Shown piece by piece: positions 16,893 to 25,348 of a DNA stretch of 64,000 nucleotides. The stretch's first letter is position 1. Every line of letters begins with the position of its first letter. Origin of the DNA: Flintibacter muris (GTDB lineage: Bacteria; Bacillota; Clostridia; Oscillospirales; Oscillospiraceae); contig NZ_CALPCP010000014.1 in assembly GCF_943192995.1 (NCBI RefSeq), positions 1 through 64,000 on the forward strand, given 5' to 3'. Position numbers and translations under genes: made by a program. The notes under the pieces are model-generated. The model was not told where the DNA came from, did not search any database, and worked only from the letters and a program-made list of their open reading frames with translations.

Positions 16893-17606
16893 ATGTCATT
16901 AGGAGAACGCATCGCCCTGGCCCGGAAAAAGGCGGGGCTGTCTCAGGAGCAGCTGGGGGACAAGCTGGGGGTATCCCGCCAGGCGGTGAGCAAGTGGGAA
17001 TCGGACCAGACCAACCCGGACGTGGCCTATGTGGCCCAGATGTGCCGGCTGCTGGGGGTGTCCTCTGACTGGCTGCTGCTGGGGGAGGAGTCCGCCCAAA
17101 ATGCCGCCCCGGAGCGGTGCCCCGGCTGTCAGGCTATCGTCAGCGGACTGGACCAATTCTGCCCCAACTGCGGACGCAATTTAAAGAGCGGTCCGCCGGA
17201 GGGCTACAGCATACTTTTAAAGGCCGCCTTCTACACAATGCCCAATCCGGCGGCGGATCTGCTTCGCCTTTCCCAAAGCGGACAGTTTCCCCCAAATTCC
17301 CCTCTGGCCAATCCCATATCCTATGAGGAGGCCCTGGATTTAACCGCATCAGCCCCCTTGGTTTTGGGCCGGGGACTTTCTAAAGAACAGCTGTTCTCCG
17401 CCTGGGATGCCATAATTTATCCCAACAATTTCCTTTTCTTTAAGGATAGTGACGAGGAAGACCCACGGGTGCTGGCCCACTATCCCGGATTAAACCCCAG
17501 CACTTTGATAAGCGCTTCGCCAAGGGAGCCGATGTCTTTCGGTATGATGGTCCTGGCCGTCATTCTGGGTGTTGTGGGTGCTGTTATTCTCCTCATGTTT
17601 CTATGA
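16893..17606 (+). CDS. XRE regulator with zinc ribbon and C-terminal membrane segment
   Basis: 237 residues. An XRE helix-turn-helix at 4-58 (LSQEQLGDKLGVSRQAVSKWES), a zinc ribbon with two CxxC pairs (CPGC and CPNC, about 74-96), a soluble region of about 110 residues, and a hydrophobic C-terminal helix (MMVLAVILGVVGAVILLMFL). The layout suggests a membrane-tethered regulator that senses something through the middle region. AAGGAGG precedes the ATG. Its stop overlaps the next start (ATGA), so the two probably work together. Confidence 0.82.
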   Translation: MSLGERIALARKKAGLSQEQLGDKLGVSRQAVSKWESDQTNPDVAYVAQMCRLLGVSSDWLLLGEESAQNAAPERCPGCQAIVSGLDQFCPNCGRNLKSGPPEGYSILLKAAFYTMPNPAADLLRLSQSGQFPPNSPLANPISYEEALDLTASAPLVLGRGLSKEQLFSAWDAIIYPNNFLFFKDSDEEDPRVLAHYPGLNPSTLISASPREPMSFGMMVLAVILGVVGAVILLMFL

Positions 17607-17974
17607 GAGAAAAAGGCTTTGACCTGGCTGTCCTCCTGGCGGCCGGAGGGTTTTACCTGCTGAACCGCCTGTGGGTGGCCGGCGGTCCGGCGGGCTGGTT
17701 TCTGTCCTGCTACGCCAACGACATCTTCGCCGGGGCGGCCATCGCGGCCTGGACCGATCTGCTGCTCCGCCTGGGCCGCCTGCCCCCGGTGCGCTCCTGG
17801 AGACAGACCGTCCCCCTGCTGCTGGTGTGCGGTTTTGTTTGGGAAGTGCTTGCCCCGATGTGGAAAACAGGGGCCGTCTTCGACCCCTGGGACTTTGCCG
17901 CCTATCAGGCCGGGGGCCTGCTCTGGCTGATGGGACAAAAAACCTTCCGCAGTAAACAAACGCAAAAATCCTGA
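17603..17974 (+). CDS. Small membrane protein coupled to the XRE regulator
   Basis: 123 residues with about four hydrophobic segments (9-25, 34-57, 68-86, 95-109) and a basic end. The conserved-looking pattern SCYANDIFAG...VWEVLAP...DPWDFAAYQAGG resembles small uncharacterised membrane proteins of Firmicutes and Bacteroidetes. It starts in an ATGA overlap with the regulator. Function unknown. Confidence 0.7.
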   Translation: MREKGFDLAVLLAAGGFYLLNRLWVAGGPAGWFLSCYANDIFAGAAIAAWTDLLLRLGRLPPVRSWRQTVPLLLVCGFVWEVLAPMWKTGAVFDPWDFAAYQAGGLLWLMGQKTFRSKQTQKS

Positions 17975-18057
17975 CAAATGGGCAGGGGCCCCTGCAAATC
18001 ATCTGTAGGGGACGCCGCCCTCGGCGGCCGCTGGCCGCATTTTTGAAGATTGCTATA

Positions 18058-18222
18058 AGAACCTGTATTCACAGGCGTTGAACGCCGTCTGGCCGGGTCT
18101 TTAGCCGCCCCTGCCGCGTTAAAAAATCTTGAAATACATCCAGTATTCCTGCGATTTTTTGCCTTGCAGGCCGGCAAAATCCCTCGCCCATCCGGCGTCC
18201 TCCGCCTATGAATACAGGTTCT
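18058..18222. repeat. 165-bp foldback (MITE-like) element
   Basis: Ends are 20-bp inverted repeats matching at 19 of 20 positions (AGAACCTGTATTCACAGGCG against CGCCTATGAATACAGGTTCT). Inside, similarity continues imperfectly (GGCG..ACGCC, then a G-rich stretch) and the core has AAAAAATC...GATTTTTT around GAAATAC...GTATTC. The whole can fold into one long hairpin. No reading frame. It fills most of the gap 17975-18229; the rest, near 18003-18034, is a GC-rich palindromic repeat. Confidence 0.75.
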
Positions 18223-18229
18223 AAGGGCT

Positions 18230-19138
18230 TCAAATGCTCCGGCTGTATCGATATTGCCGGCGGTACTCCATAGGGCTGACGCCCTCCACCCGGCGGAAGC
18301 ACTGGGAGAAGTAGCTGGGAGAGGAAAACCCCAGCATTTGGGCAATGAGGGACAGGGAGTGGTCAGTCTCCCGAAGGAGGAAGCGGCTCTCCTCCACCCG
18401 CCGGGAGATCAGGTAGCTGATGGGGGAGGTGCCGAACTCCCGGCGAAAGGTGTGAGCCAGATAGTATTTGTTCACATGGGCCAGCTGTGCCAGCTGGTCC
18501 AGACTCAGATCCTCCTTAAAATGGTTGTCGATATACCGCCTTACCAGGCCGCACTCCCGGCTGGCCCTGGGGCTGGAGGCCTCCGCGCCCAGGGTCAGGT
18601 CCCCCTGACGGCTCAGGCAAACCAGCACCACCTCCAGCAGGTGACGGCATACCTCCTCGTGGCCGGCCTGGCCCTCGCTGGCCTCATGGAGCATCAGGTC
18701 CAGGCAGCTGTGCAGCTGCCGCCAGCCGCTGTGCAGATGGAACATGGAGTAGCCCTCTGTCCCTCCCATGGCCTCCAGCCCCTCCACCCCCAGAACAATG
18801 TATTCCAGGGGACTGTCCATCTGGCTCAGCTCGGTGTGGAGCACGTTGGCGTTGACGATAATCAGATCGTGGATGGCCACTGGAAACTCCTCATGCTGGG
18901 TGCGGAATCTGCCGTGGCCGTCGGTGATAAAGAACAGCTCGGCGCAGCCGTGGGTGTGCAGGTTGGAATTCCACTCCTGGGAGTACTGCGCTTTGGAGAT
19001 ATAGCTCAGCCGGAGGGTCCTGGGGCTGGAAAACTCAGGGCCGGTTTGAGGAAGGGTGTACTGTGTACTGCTCAAGGCAAACGCCTCCCGTTCTGCGCAA
19101 TTTTGCGAAAATGTGTGGGGACGAACTCTCGATTCCAT
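18230..19138 (-). CDS. AraC-family transcriptional regulator
   Basis: 302 residues. N-terminal cupin-type sensing domain (NLHTHGCAELFFITDGHGRF, then a second beta half to about 110), and a C-terminal AraC DNA-binding domain with two HTH motifs (LSLDQLAQLAHVNKYYLAHTF and LSLIAQMLGFSSPSYFSQCF). Divergent from the sugar transporter/GH112 operon, so it probably controls that operon in response to a sugar. I start at the ATG at 19138, preceded by GGTGGAGG. Confidence 0.88.
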   Translation of the reverse strand: MESRVRPHTFSQNCAEREAFALSSTQYTLPQTGPEFSSPRTLRLSYISKAQYSQEWNSNLHTHGCAELFFITDGHGRFRTQHEEFPVAIHDLIIVNANVLHTELSQMDSPLEYIVLGVEGLEAMGGTEGYSMFHLHSGWRQLHSCLDLMLHEASEGQAGHEEVCRHLLEVVLVCLSRQGDLTLGAEASSPRASRECGLVRRYIDNHFKEDLSLDQLAQLAHVNKYYLAHTFRREFGTSPISYLISRRVEESRFLLRETDHSLSLIAQMLGFSSPSYFSQCFRRVEGVSPMEYRRQYRYSRSI

Positions 19139-19432
19139 TATACCTCCACCTAAAAAATTGTGCAACTTTTAAATTCCGGCGCCATTTTCTCCGTCCGATT
19201 TCGGCGCTGTTTCGACAGACTGCCATCCCTTTGCCGGAGCGAATTATAGATTATCGCAAAAGCATCCGGGGTTTTTATGAAAAAATGTACAAAATTGCAA
19301 AAAAGCAATATATCTAAAGAGTTGCGCAAGAATCGGGCTGTTATCCGGGGCGGGGCGCATATATACTTATGAGCATAAGGCCGTTGCTTTGGCCAAACGC
19401 GTATGCCCAACCATTTGAGGAGGTTAGAAACG
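19139..19432. promoter_or_regulatory. Divergent control region, AraC regulator / GH112 operon
   Basis: 294 bp between the divergent genes. Plus-strand -10 candidate TATACT at 19362-19367 with no good -35, as expected for an AraC-activated promoter. An ATTGC-AAAAAA-GCAAT inverted repeat (19294-19309) lies about 50 bp upstream of it and could be part of an activator site. AT-rich compared with the genes around it. Confidence 0.45.
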
Positions 19433-20824
19433 ATGAAAAAGATTCTCAGCTTGCTCCTTGCATCCGCCATGTCCCTGTCCCTGCTGGCCGGCTGCGGCGG
19501 CGCACCCCAGACGCCTGCCCAGTCCAGCAATCCGCCCGCCAGCTCCAGCTCCAGCCAGAACGGCTCTGAGCCCTCCGCCCCCGCCGGCCCCATCAAGGTG
19601 GCCGCCCTGTCCTCCGGCTACATTGACGCCTACCCCGACATGTGGAAGGAGGTCTGCCAGGCCTTCACCGCCGAAACCGGCATCGAGGTCACCCTCACCC
19701 TGGAAAAAAACCTGGAGGACGTGATCGGTCCCTCCATGCAGGGCGGCGACTACCCCGACGTGGTGCTGCTGGCCACCGGTCGTGAGAAGGGCCTGACCGA
19801 GCAGTTTATCAAGGATAAGCTCATTGCCGACATCACCGACGTGCTGTCCATGACCATCCCCGGCGAAAGCGCCACCGTCAGCAGCAAGCTGATCCCCGGC
19901 TTTGTGGGCACCAACGCCACCAACCCCTACGGCGACGGCAAGACCTACCTGGCCCCCATGTTCTACTCCCCCTGCGGCCTGTTCTACAACGCCAACCTGC
20001 TCAATGAGAAGGGCTGGACCGTCCCCACCACCTGGGACGAGATGTGGGAGTTGGGCGACAAGGCCAAGGCCGAGGGCATTGACCTGTTTACTTACCCCAC
20101 CACCGGCTACTTTGACGCCTTCTTCTACGCCCTGATGTACTCCGTGGGCGGCGCTGACTTCTTCAACCAGGCCACCTCCTACGCCGAGGGCGTGTGGGAT
20201 ACCGCCGAGGGCCAGCAGTGCTTTGACATTGTGGCCAAGCTGGCCGAGTACACCGCCAAGGTGACCCCCGCCCAGGCCAACGAGAGCGACTTCAGCCAGA
20301 ATCAGCAGCTGATCCTGGACAACAAGGCCCTGTTCATGCCCAACGGCACCTGGATCGTGGGCGAGATGGCCGACGCTCCCCGTGAGGACGGCGACGCCTT
20401 CCAGTGGGGCATGACCGCCCTGCCCGCCGCCAAGGCCGGCGGCGCCGGCGCCAGCTACGCCTTCCTGGAGCAGATCTGGATTCCCTCCGGCGCGCAGAAC
20501 GTGGATGCCGCCAAGCAGTTTGTCGCCTATATGTACAGTGATGATGCCGCCGATATCTTCCTCAAGGGCGGCGCGGTTCAGCCCATCAACGGCATTGTTG
20601 ACAAGCTGGAGGGCGACAACGTGATGTTCTACTCCATCTATGACAACGGCGCCAACGCCGTGGTAGGCATTTTCTCCGCCTACGCCTCTGTGGCCGGTCT
20701 GGGCACCGTGCGTGAGGTCTTCTTCGATCCCGTCAACGGCCTGGTCAGCGGCAACGTGACTAAGGACCAGTGGATTGCCGACATTAAGGCCGCCAGCGAC
20801 CAGATGCGGGAGAATCTGGTGTAA
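19433..20824 (+). CDS. Sugar ABC transporter substrate-binding lipoprotein
   Basis: 463 residues, extracellular solute-binding family 1. Signal peptide ending LSLLAGCGG, then a Ser/Pro/Gln-rich linker and the binding fold (PDVVLLATGREKG; YLAPMFYSPCGLFYNANLL; VGEMAD). Binds the oligosaccharide outside the cell and delivers it to the next two proteins. AGGAGG precedes the ATG at 19433. A stem-loop after the gene may raise its level over the permeases. Confidence 0.9.
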   Translation: MKKILSLLLASAMSLSLLAGCGGAPQTPAQSSNPPASSSSSQNGSEPSAPAGPIKVAALSSGYIDAYPDMWKEVCQAFTAETGIEVTLTLEKNLEDVIGPSMQGGDYPDVVLLATGREKGLTEQFIKDKLIADITDVLSMTIPGESATVSSKLIPGFVGTNATNPYGDGKTYLAPMFYSPCGLFYNANLLNEKGWTVPTTWDEMWELGDKAKAEGIDLFTYPTTGYFDAFFYALMYSVGGADFFNQATSYAEGVWDTAEGQQCFDIVAKLAEYTAKVTPAQANESDFSQNQQLILDNKALFMPNGTWIVGEMADAPREDGDAFQWGMTALPAAKAGGAGASYAFLEQIWIPSGAQNVDAAKQFVAYMYSDDAADIFLKGGAVQPINGIVDKLEGDNVMFYSIYDNGANAVVGIFSAYASVAGLGTVREVFFDPVNGLVSGNVTKDQWIADIKAASDQMRENLV

Positions 20825-20861
20825 TAATAATCGCAAGTCTGATTCAATAGTCTGTCATGCA

Positions 20862-20894
20862 GGCGGCGGTGAGTGTGATCTGCTCACCGCCGCC
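20862..20894 (+). terminator. Stem-loop between binding-protein and permease genes
   Basis: GGCGGCGGTGAG / CTCACCGCCGCC, a perfect 12-bp stem with a 9-nt loop and no strong T-tract. Typical of partial terminators or RNA-stability loops that make binding protein exceed permease. Confidence 0.6.
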
Positions 20895-20922
20895 GCTGTT
20901 TCAGCGAGAAAGGAGCGATTTC

Positions 20923-21795
20923 ATGCGCAGCAAAGGCCGCAGCCGGTTTATCTTTTTGTGTGTTGCCCCGGCGGTCATCCTGTTTTTCCTCTTTATGGTT
21001 ATGCCCACCATCAATGTCTTCCGCATGTCTCTCTTTGAGCGGGGGGCCTACTCCCCCACCGAAACCTTTGTGGGGCTGAACAACTTTAAGGTCCTGTTCA
21101 AGGACACCAAGTTTATCACCTCCATGCAGAACACCATCCTGCTCATTGTCACTGTGACTATCATCACCTTTTTCTTTGCCATTGTCTTCGCGGCCATCCT
21201 CACCCGGGAGAAGATCAAGGGCCAGAATTTCTTCCGCATTGTCTTCTACATCCCCAATATCCTGTCCATTGTGGTCATTGCCGGTATTTTCTCCGCCGTC
21301 TACAAGCCGGAGAACGGCATGCTGAACAGTATCTTCTCCCTGTTCGCCGGGCGGGAGGTTATGGTGCTGTGGAAGGACCAGCCTATGGTGATTGTCAGCA
21401 TTATCATTGCCATGGTGTGGCAGGCCATTGGCTACTACATGGTCATGTACATGGCCTCTATGTCTGCCGTCCCCGCCAGCCTCTATGAGAGCGCCGGGCT
21501 GGACGGCGCGGGCCGGGTAAAGCAGTTTTTCCAGCTCACCCTGCCCCTGATCTGGACCAATATCCGCACCACCCTCACCTTCTTCATCATCTCCACCATC
21601 AATATGGCCTTCCTGTTTGTCAAGGCCATGGTGGCCAAGGGCTCTTCCGACGTGGCTCTCAGCTTCATGTACAACCAGAAGGACGCCGGACTCTACGGCT
21701 ACTCCATGGCCGCCGGCGTGGTGATCTTCCTGTTCTCCTTCCTGCTGTCCGCCCTGGTCAGCAAGGTGACGGAGCGGGAAGTGCTGGAAATGTAA
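20923..21795 (+). CDS. Sugar ABC transporter permease 1
   Basis: 290 residues, MalF/LacF-type. Six membrane segments beginning FIFLCVAPAVILFFLFMVM, with the coupling-loop motif YESAGLDGAGRVKQFFQLTLP (about 188-208). The true start is the ATG at 20923 with AAGGAG upstream. Works with permease 2; no ATPase gene is nearby, so a shared MsiK/UgpC-type ATPase encoded elsewhere is expected. Confidence 0.9.
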   Translation: MRSKGRSRFIFLCVAPAVILFFLFMVMPTINVFRMSLFERGAYSPTETFVGLNNFKVLFKDTKFITSMQNTILLIVTVTIITFFFAIVFAAILTREKIKGQNFFRIVFYIPNILSIVVIAGIFSAVYKPENGMLNSIFSLFAGREVMVLWKDQPMVIVSIIIAMVWQAIGYYMVMYMASMSAVPASLYESAGLDGAGRVKQFFQLTLPLIWTNIRTTLTFFIISTINMAFLFVKAMVAKGSSDVALSFMYNQKDAGLYGYSMAAGVVIFLFSFLLSALVSKVTEREVLEM

Positions 21796-21807
21796 GGAGG
21801 GACGGCT

Positions 21808-22698
21808 ATGAATACAACAAAAAAGACCTCCTCCGGCGAGACGCTGTATAAGGTTTTCATCTATGTGGTGCTGGCCATGCTGGCCATTGTCATCATAGTG
21901 CCGGTGGCCTGGGTGTTCCTGGCCTCCGTCAAGCAGAACAGCGAGTTCTACGGCAACCCCTGGACCCTTCCCGCCTCCTTCTACTGGCAAAACTTTGTGG
22001 ACGCCTGGAACGCCGCCAGCATGGGCAGCTACATGCTCAACTCGGTGATTGTCACTGTGCTGTCCCTGGCCATCCTGCTGGTGGTGGCTCTGCCCGCGGC
22101 CTACTGCCTGTCCCGCTTCCGGTTCCGGGGGGGACGGTTCCTCAACCTGGCCTTTATGGCGGGGCTGTTCATCAACGTGAACTATATCGTGGTGCCCATC
22201 TTCCTGATGATGCGGGACTGGGACAGCTGGATGAACTACTTTTTCGGCAAGACTATCTTTTTGAACAACCTGCTTATGCTGGCTGTCGTCTACGCCGCCA
22301 CCGCCCTGCCCTTCACCATCTATCTGCTGTCGGGCTACTTCGCCACCCTCCCCCACGACTTTGAGGAGGCCGCCTACATTGACGGCGCGGGCTACGGCCA
22401 GGCCATGATCCGGGTGATCTTCCCTATGGCCCAGCCCTCCATTATCACCATCATTCTGTTCAACTTCCTGTCCTTCTGGAACGAGTATATCATCTCCATG
22501 ACCCTGATGAGCAGCTCCACCGGACAGAAGACCCTCCCCGTGGGTCTGCTCAACCTGATGCAGGGTCAGCAGTCCAAGGCGGAGTTTGGCATTATGTACG
22601 CCGGACTGGTGCTGGTGATGCTGCCCACTCTGATTCTCTACATGTGCGTGCAGAAGAAGCTGACCCAGGGCATGACGGTGGGGGGACTGAAGGGATAA
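21808..22698 (+). CDS. Sugar ABC transporter permease 2
   Basis: 296 residues, MalG/LacG-type. Six membrane segments from VFIYVVLAMLAIVIIVPVAW, and the EAAYIDGAGYGQAMIRVIFP coupling loop near the middle of the C-terminal half. Starts 12 nt after permease 1 with GGAGG upstream. Confidence 0.9.
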   Translation: MNTTKKTSSGETLYKVFIYVVLAMLAIVIIVPVAWVFLASVKQNSEFYGNPWTLPASFYWQNFVDAWNAASMGSYMLNSVIVTVLSLAILLVVALPAAYCLSRFRFRGGRFLNLAFMAGLFINVNYIVVPIFLMMRDWDSWMNYFFGKTIFLNNLLMLAVVYAATALPFTIYLLSGYFATLPHDFEEAAYIDGAGYGQAMIRVIFPMAQPSIITIILFNFLSFWNEYIISMTLMSSSTGQKTLPVGLLNLMQGQQSKAEFGIMYAGLVLVMLPTLILYMCVQKKLTQGMTVGGLKG

Positions 22699-22707
22699 CC
22701 CCGCCGA

Positions 22708-22729
22708 AGGGGCGGCCTGTGGCCGCCCG
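22708..22729. repeat. GC-rich palindromic repeat, single copy
   Basis: AGGGGCGGCCTGTGGCCGCC type palindrome just after the permease 2 stop, within the operon. Confidence 0.7.
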
Positions 22730-22785
22730 CGACCCCGGGGACTGATAACCCCCTACACACAGCGCATTTGAAATGAGGTGCATTT

Positions 22786-22989
22786 ATGAAATTCTGGAAA
22801 GAGCACACCAGCCTGCGGGTGACGCTGATCGCCCTGTTCTTCTTTGTGGGGCTGGGGCTGGTCATCTACGGCTGGACCCTGACAGGCAAGCTGTCCGGCC
22901 TGGGGCTGATGATTGTGGGTGTCATCCTGCTGCTGGCCGCCCTGATGATCTACAACAAACCCTTCGAGACGGAAAAACGCAAGCTGTAA
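22786..22989 (+). CDS. Small two-helix membrane protein in the GH112 operon
   Basis: 67 residues with two hydrophobic helices (about 12-29 and 36-56) and charged ends (KFWKEH..., ...ETEKRKL). GAGG precedes the ATG. It lies between the importer and the phosphorylase, 12 nt before the latter. Similar short proteins accompany sugar importers in gut Clostridia, but the role is unknown; an accessory subunit of the importer is one idea. Confidence 0.75.
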   Translation: MKFWKEHTSLRVTLIALFFFVGLGLVIYGWTLTGKLSGLGLMIVGVILLLAALMIYNKPFETEKRKL

Positions 22990-23001
22990 AGGGAGGCACA
23001 T

Positions 23002-25176
23002 ATGACCGACACACACAACACAGGCCGGGTGACCATCCCCACCGACGTGGATGTGGTCCCCGAGACCCTGGAGCTGCTGAAACGCTGGGGGGCGGACGCC
23101 ATCCGGGACTGCGACGGCACCGACTACCCCGAGGAATTAAAGGGAGTGGACGCCAAGGTCTACTCCACCTACTATACCACCCGGAAGGACAACGAATGGG
23201 CCCGAGCCAACCCCGACGAGGTCCAGCAGTGCTATATCATGACCGGCTTTCACACCGCCGCAGGCGGCCCGCTGTCCATTCCCCTGATGGAGGGCATCAG
23301 CCAGGAGCTTCTGGAGGTGAACACCAGGGACGACATCAAGCGCTGGTGGGAGGTGGTGGACCGTACCACCGGCCAGCCTCTGGCCCCCGAGGCCTGGCGG
23401 TATGAGAAGGGCTGCGTCATTCTGGACAGCCCAGAGGACTTTCACGACTACACCGTCAGCTTTCTGGCCTACCTGATCTGGGACCCGGTCCATATGTACA
23501 ACGCCGTCACCAACGGCTGGACCAATTTTGAGCACCAGATCACCTTCGACGTCCGCCAGCCCAAGACCCGAAAATTCACCATGGAGCGGCTGCGGAAGTT
23601 TATCGCCGACCACCCCTATGTGAATGTGATCCGGTACACCACCTTCTTCCACCAGTTCACCCTGGTCTTTGACCAGCTGAAGCGGGAGAAGTATGTGGAC
23701 TGGTATGGCTACTCCGCCTCCGTCTCCCCTTACATTCTGGAGCGGTTTGAGAGGGAGGTTGGATACAAATTCCGGCCTGAATACATCATTGACCAGGGGT
23801 ACTACAACAACCAGTACCGGGTGCCCTCCAGGGAGTTCAAGGATTTTATGGCCTTCCAGCGCCGGGAGGTGGCCGCCCTGGCAAAGGAGATGGTGGACAT
23901 CACCCACGAGCTGGGCAAGGAGGCCATGATGTTCCTGGGAGACCACTGGATCGGCACCGAGCCCTATCTGGAGGAGTTTAAATCCATTGGCCTGGACGCT
24001 GTGGTGGGGTCCGTGGGCAACGGCTCCACCCTGCGGCTCATCTCTGATATCCCTGGGGTGAAGTACACCGAGGGCCGCTTCCTGCCCTACTTCTTCCCCG
24101 ACACCTTCCACCAGGGGGGCGACCCCGTCCGGGAGGCCAAGGAGAACTGGGTCACCGCCCGCCGGGCCATTTTGAGAAAACCCATCGACCGCATTGGCTA
24201 TGGCGGCTACCTCAAGCTGGCCTGCCAGTTCCCCGAGTTTATCGACTATGTGGAGTCGGTCTGCAATGAGTTCCGGGAGCTGTATGACAACATCAAGGGG
24301 GCCGCGCCCTACTGCGTGAAGACGGTGGCTGTTCTCAACAGCTGGGGCAGGGCCCGGTCCTGGGGCTGCCACATGGTCCACCACGCCCTGTATCAAAAGC
24401 AGAACTACTCCTACGCCGGGGTCATTGAAGCCCTGTCCGGCGCCCCTTATGACGTGCGGTTCATCAGCTTTGACGATCTCAAGGCCGACCCAAGCCTGCT
24501 GGACGGGGTTGATGTCCTCCTCAACGTGGGGGATGGCGACACCGCCCACACCGGCGGGGCGGTCTGGGAGGACCCGGAGGTCTCCGCTGCGGTGAAGCGG
24601 TTTGTCTGGAACGGCGGCGGCTTTATCGGCGTTGGCGAGCCCTCCGGACATCAGTACCAGGGCCGCTATCTCCAGCTGGGGGCCGTGCTGGGGGTGGAGA
24701 AGGAGACCGGATTTACCCTCAACTATGACAAATACAACTGGGAGGAGCACCCCGGCCACTTCATCCTGGCCGATTGCCAGGGGGATGTGGACTTCGGCGA
24801 GGGCAAAAAGGGCATCTATGCCCTGGAGGGGGCCCAGGTGCTGGTCCAGCGGGACAGAGAGGTCCAGTTGGCGGTGAACGAGTTTGGCGCTGGCCGGGCG
24901 GTGTATATCTCCGGCCTGCCCTACTCCTTTGAAAACAGCCGGCTTCTCCACCGGGCCGTGCTGTGGTCGGCCCACAGTGAGGGGGAGCTCTATGTGTGGC
25001 TGTCCACCAACTGCGATGTGGACGTCCACGCCTATGTGAAAAACGGCAAATTCTGCGTGGTCAACAACACCTATGAGCCCCAATCCACCACCATCTGCCG
25101 GGGGGACGGCTCCTCCTTCTCCCTGAATCTGGAGGGCAACGAGATCCGGTGGTATGAGATTGACGATCACCGTTGA
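23002..25176 (+). CDS. GH112 phosphorylase (beta-1,3-galactosyl-N-acetylhexosamine or galactosyl-rhamnose)
   Basis: 724 residues, normal for GH112. These cytoplasmic enzymes use phosphate to split galactosides, giving galactose 1-phosphate plus N-acetylhexosamine (galacto-N-biose/lacto-N-biose type) or L-rhamnose. TRKDNEW (60-66), the QGYYNNQYRVPS block and GDHWIGTEP (313-321) fit the family; Asp314 corresponds to the general acid (Asp313 in the Bifidobacterium enzyme). Middle and C-terminal domains are complete. Operon with the importer suggests intact disaccharide import, from mucin, milk glycans or rhamnose-containing polysaccharides. Which substrate cannot be decided here. Confidence 0.88.
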   Translation: MTDTHNTGRVTIPTDVDVVPETLELLKRWGADAIRDCDGTDYPEELKGVDAKVYSTYYTTRKDNEWARANPDEVQQCYIMTGFHTAAGGPLSIPLMEGISQELLEVNTRDDIKRWWEVVDRTTGQPLAPEAWRYEKGCVILDSPEDFHDYTVSFLAYLIWDPVHMYNAVTNGWTNFEHQITFDVRQPKTRKFTMERLRKFIADHPYVNVIRYTTFFHQFTLVFDQLKREKYVDWYGYSASVSPYILERFEREVGYKFRPEYIIDQGYYNNQYRVPSREFKDFMAFQRREVAALAKEMVDITHELGKEAMMFLGDHWIGTEPYLEEFKSIGLDAVVGSVGNGSTLRLISDIPGVKYTEGRFLPYFFPDTFHQGGDPVREAKENWVTARRAILRKPIDRIGYGGYLKLACQFPEFIDYVESVCNEFRELYDNIKGAAPYCVKTVAVLNSWGRARSWGCHMVHHALYQKQNYSYAGVIEALSGAPYDVRFISFDDLKADPSLLDGVDVLLNVGDGDTAHTGGAVWEDPEVSAAVKRFVWNGGGFIGVGEPSGHQYQGRYLQLGAVLGVEKETGFTLNYDKYNWEEHPGHFILADCQGDVDFGEGKKGIYALEGAQVLVQRDREVQLAVNEFGAGRAVYISGLPYSFENSRLLHRAVLWSAHSEGELYVWLSTNCDVDVHAYVKNGKFCVVNNTYEPQSTTICRGDGSSFSLNLEGNEIRWYEIDDHR

Positions 25177-25282
25177 ATACAGCCAGCGCGCCCCTTGTTA
25201 CACACTTCGGCGGCCGGGAGCGCCGCATGCTTCAAAAGAATCATGTTGATTTTTTGGGGTACTTTTGATTATAACTGCAATA

Positions 25283-25333
25283 AAAACATCCTTTCCGTCC
25301 CGTTTCAATGGGACAGAAAGGATGTTTTCTTTA
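25283..25333. terminator. Bidirectional terminator between convergent genes
   Basis: AAAACATCCTTTC / GAAAGGATGTTTT, a 13-bp stem with an inner CCCGTTTCAATGGG hairpin, flanked by T-tracts on both strands. Serves the GH112 operon (plus) and the dgoK-like gene (minus). The remainder of the 172-bp gap holds a short GC-rich palindrome near 25208-25226. Confidence 0.85.
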
Positions 25334-25348
25334 TTGGGAAGGACAAAT

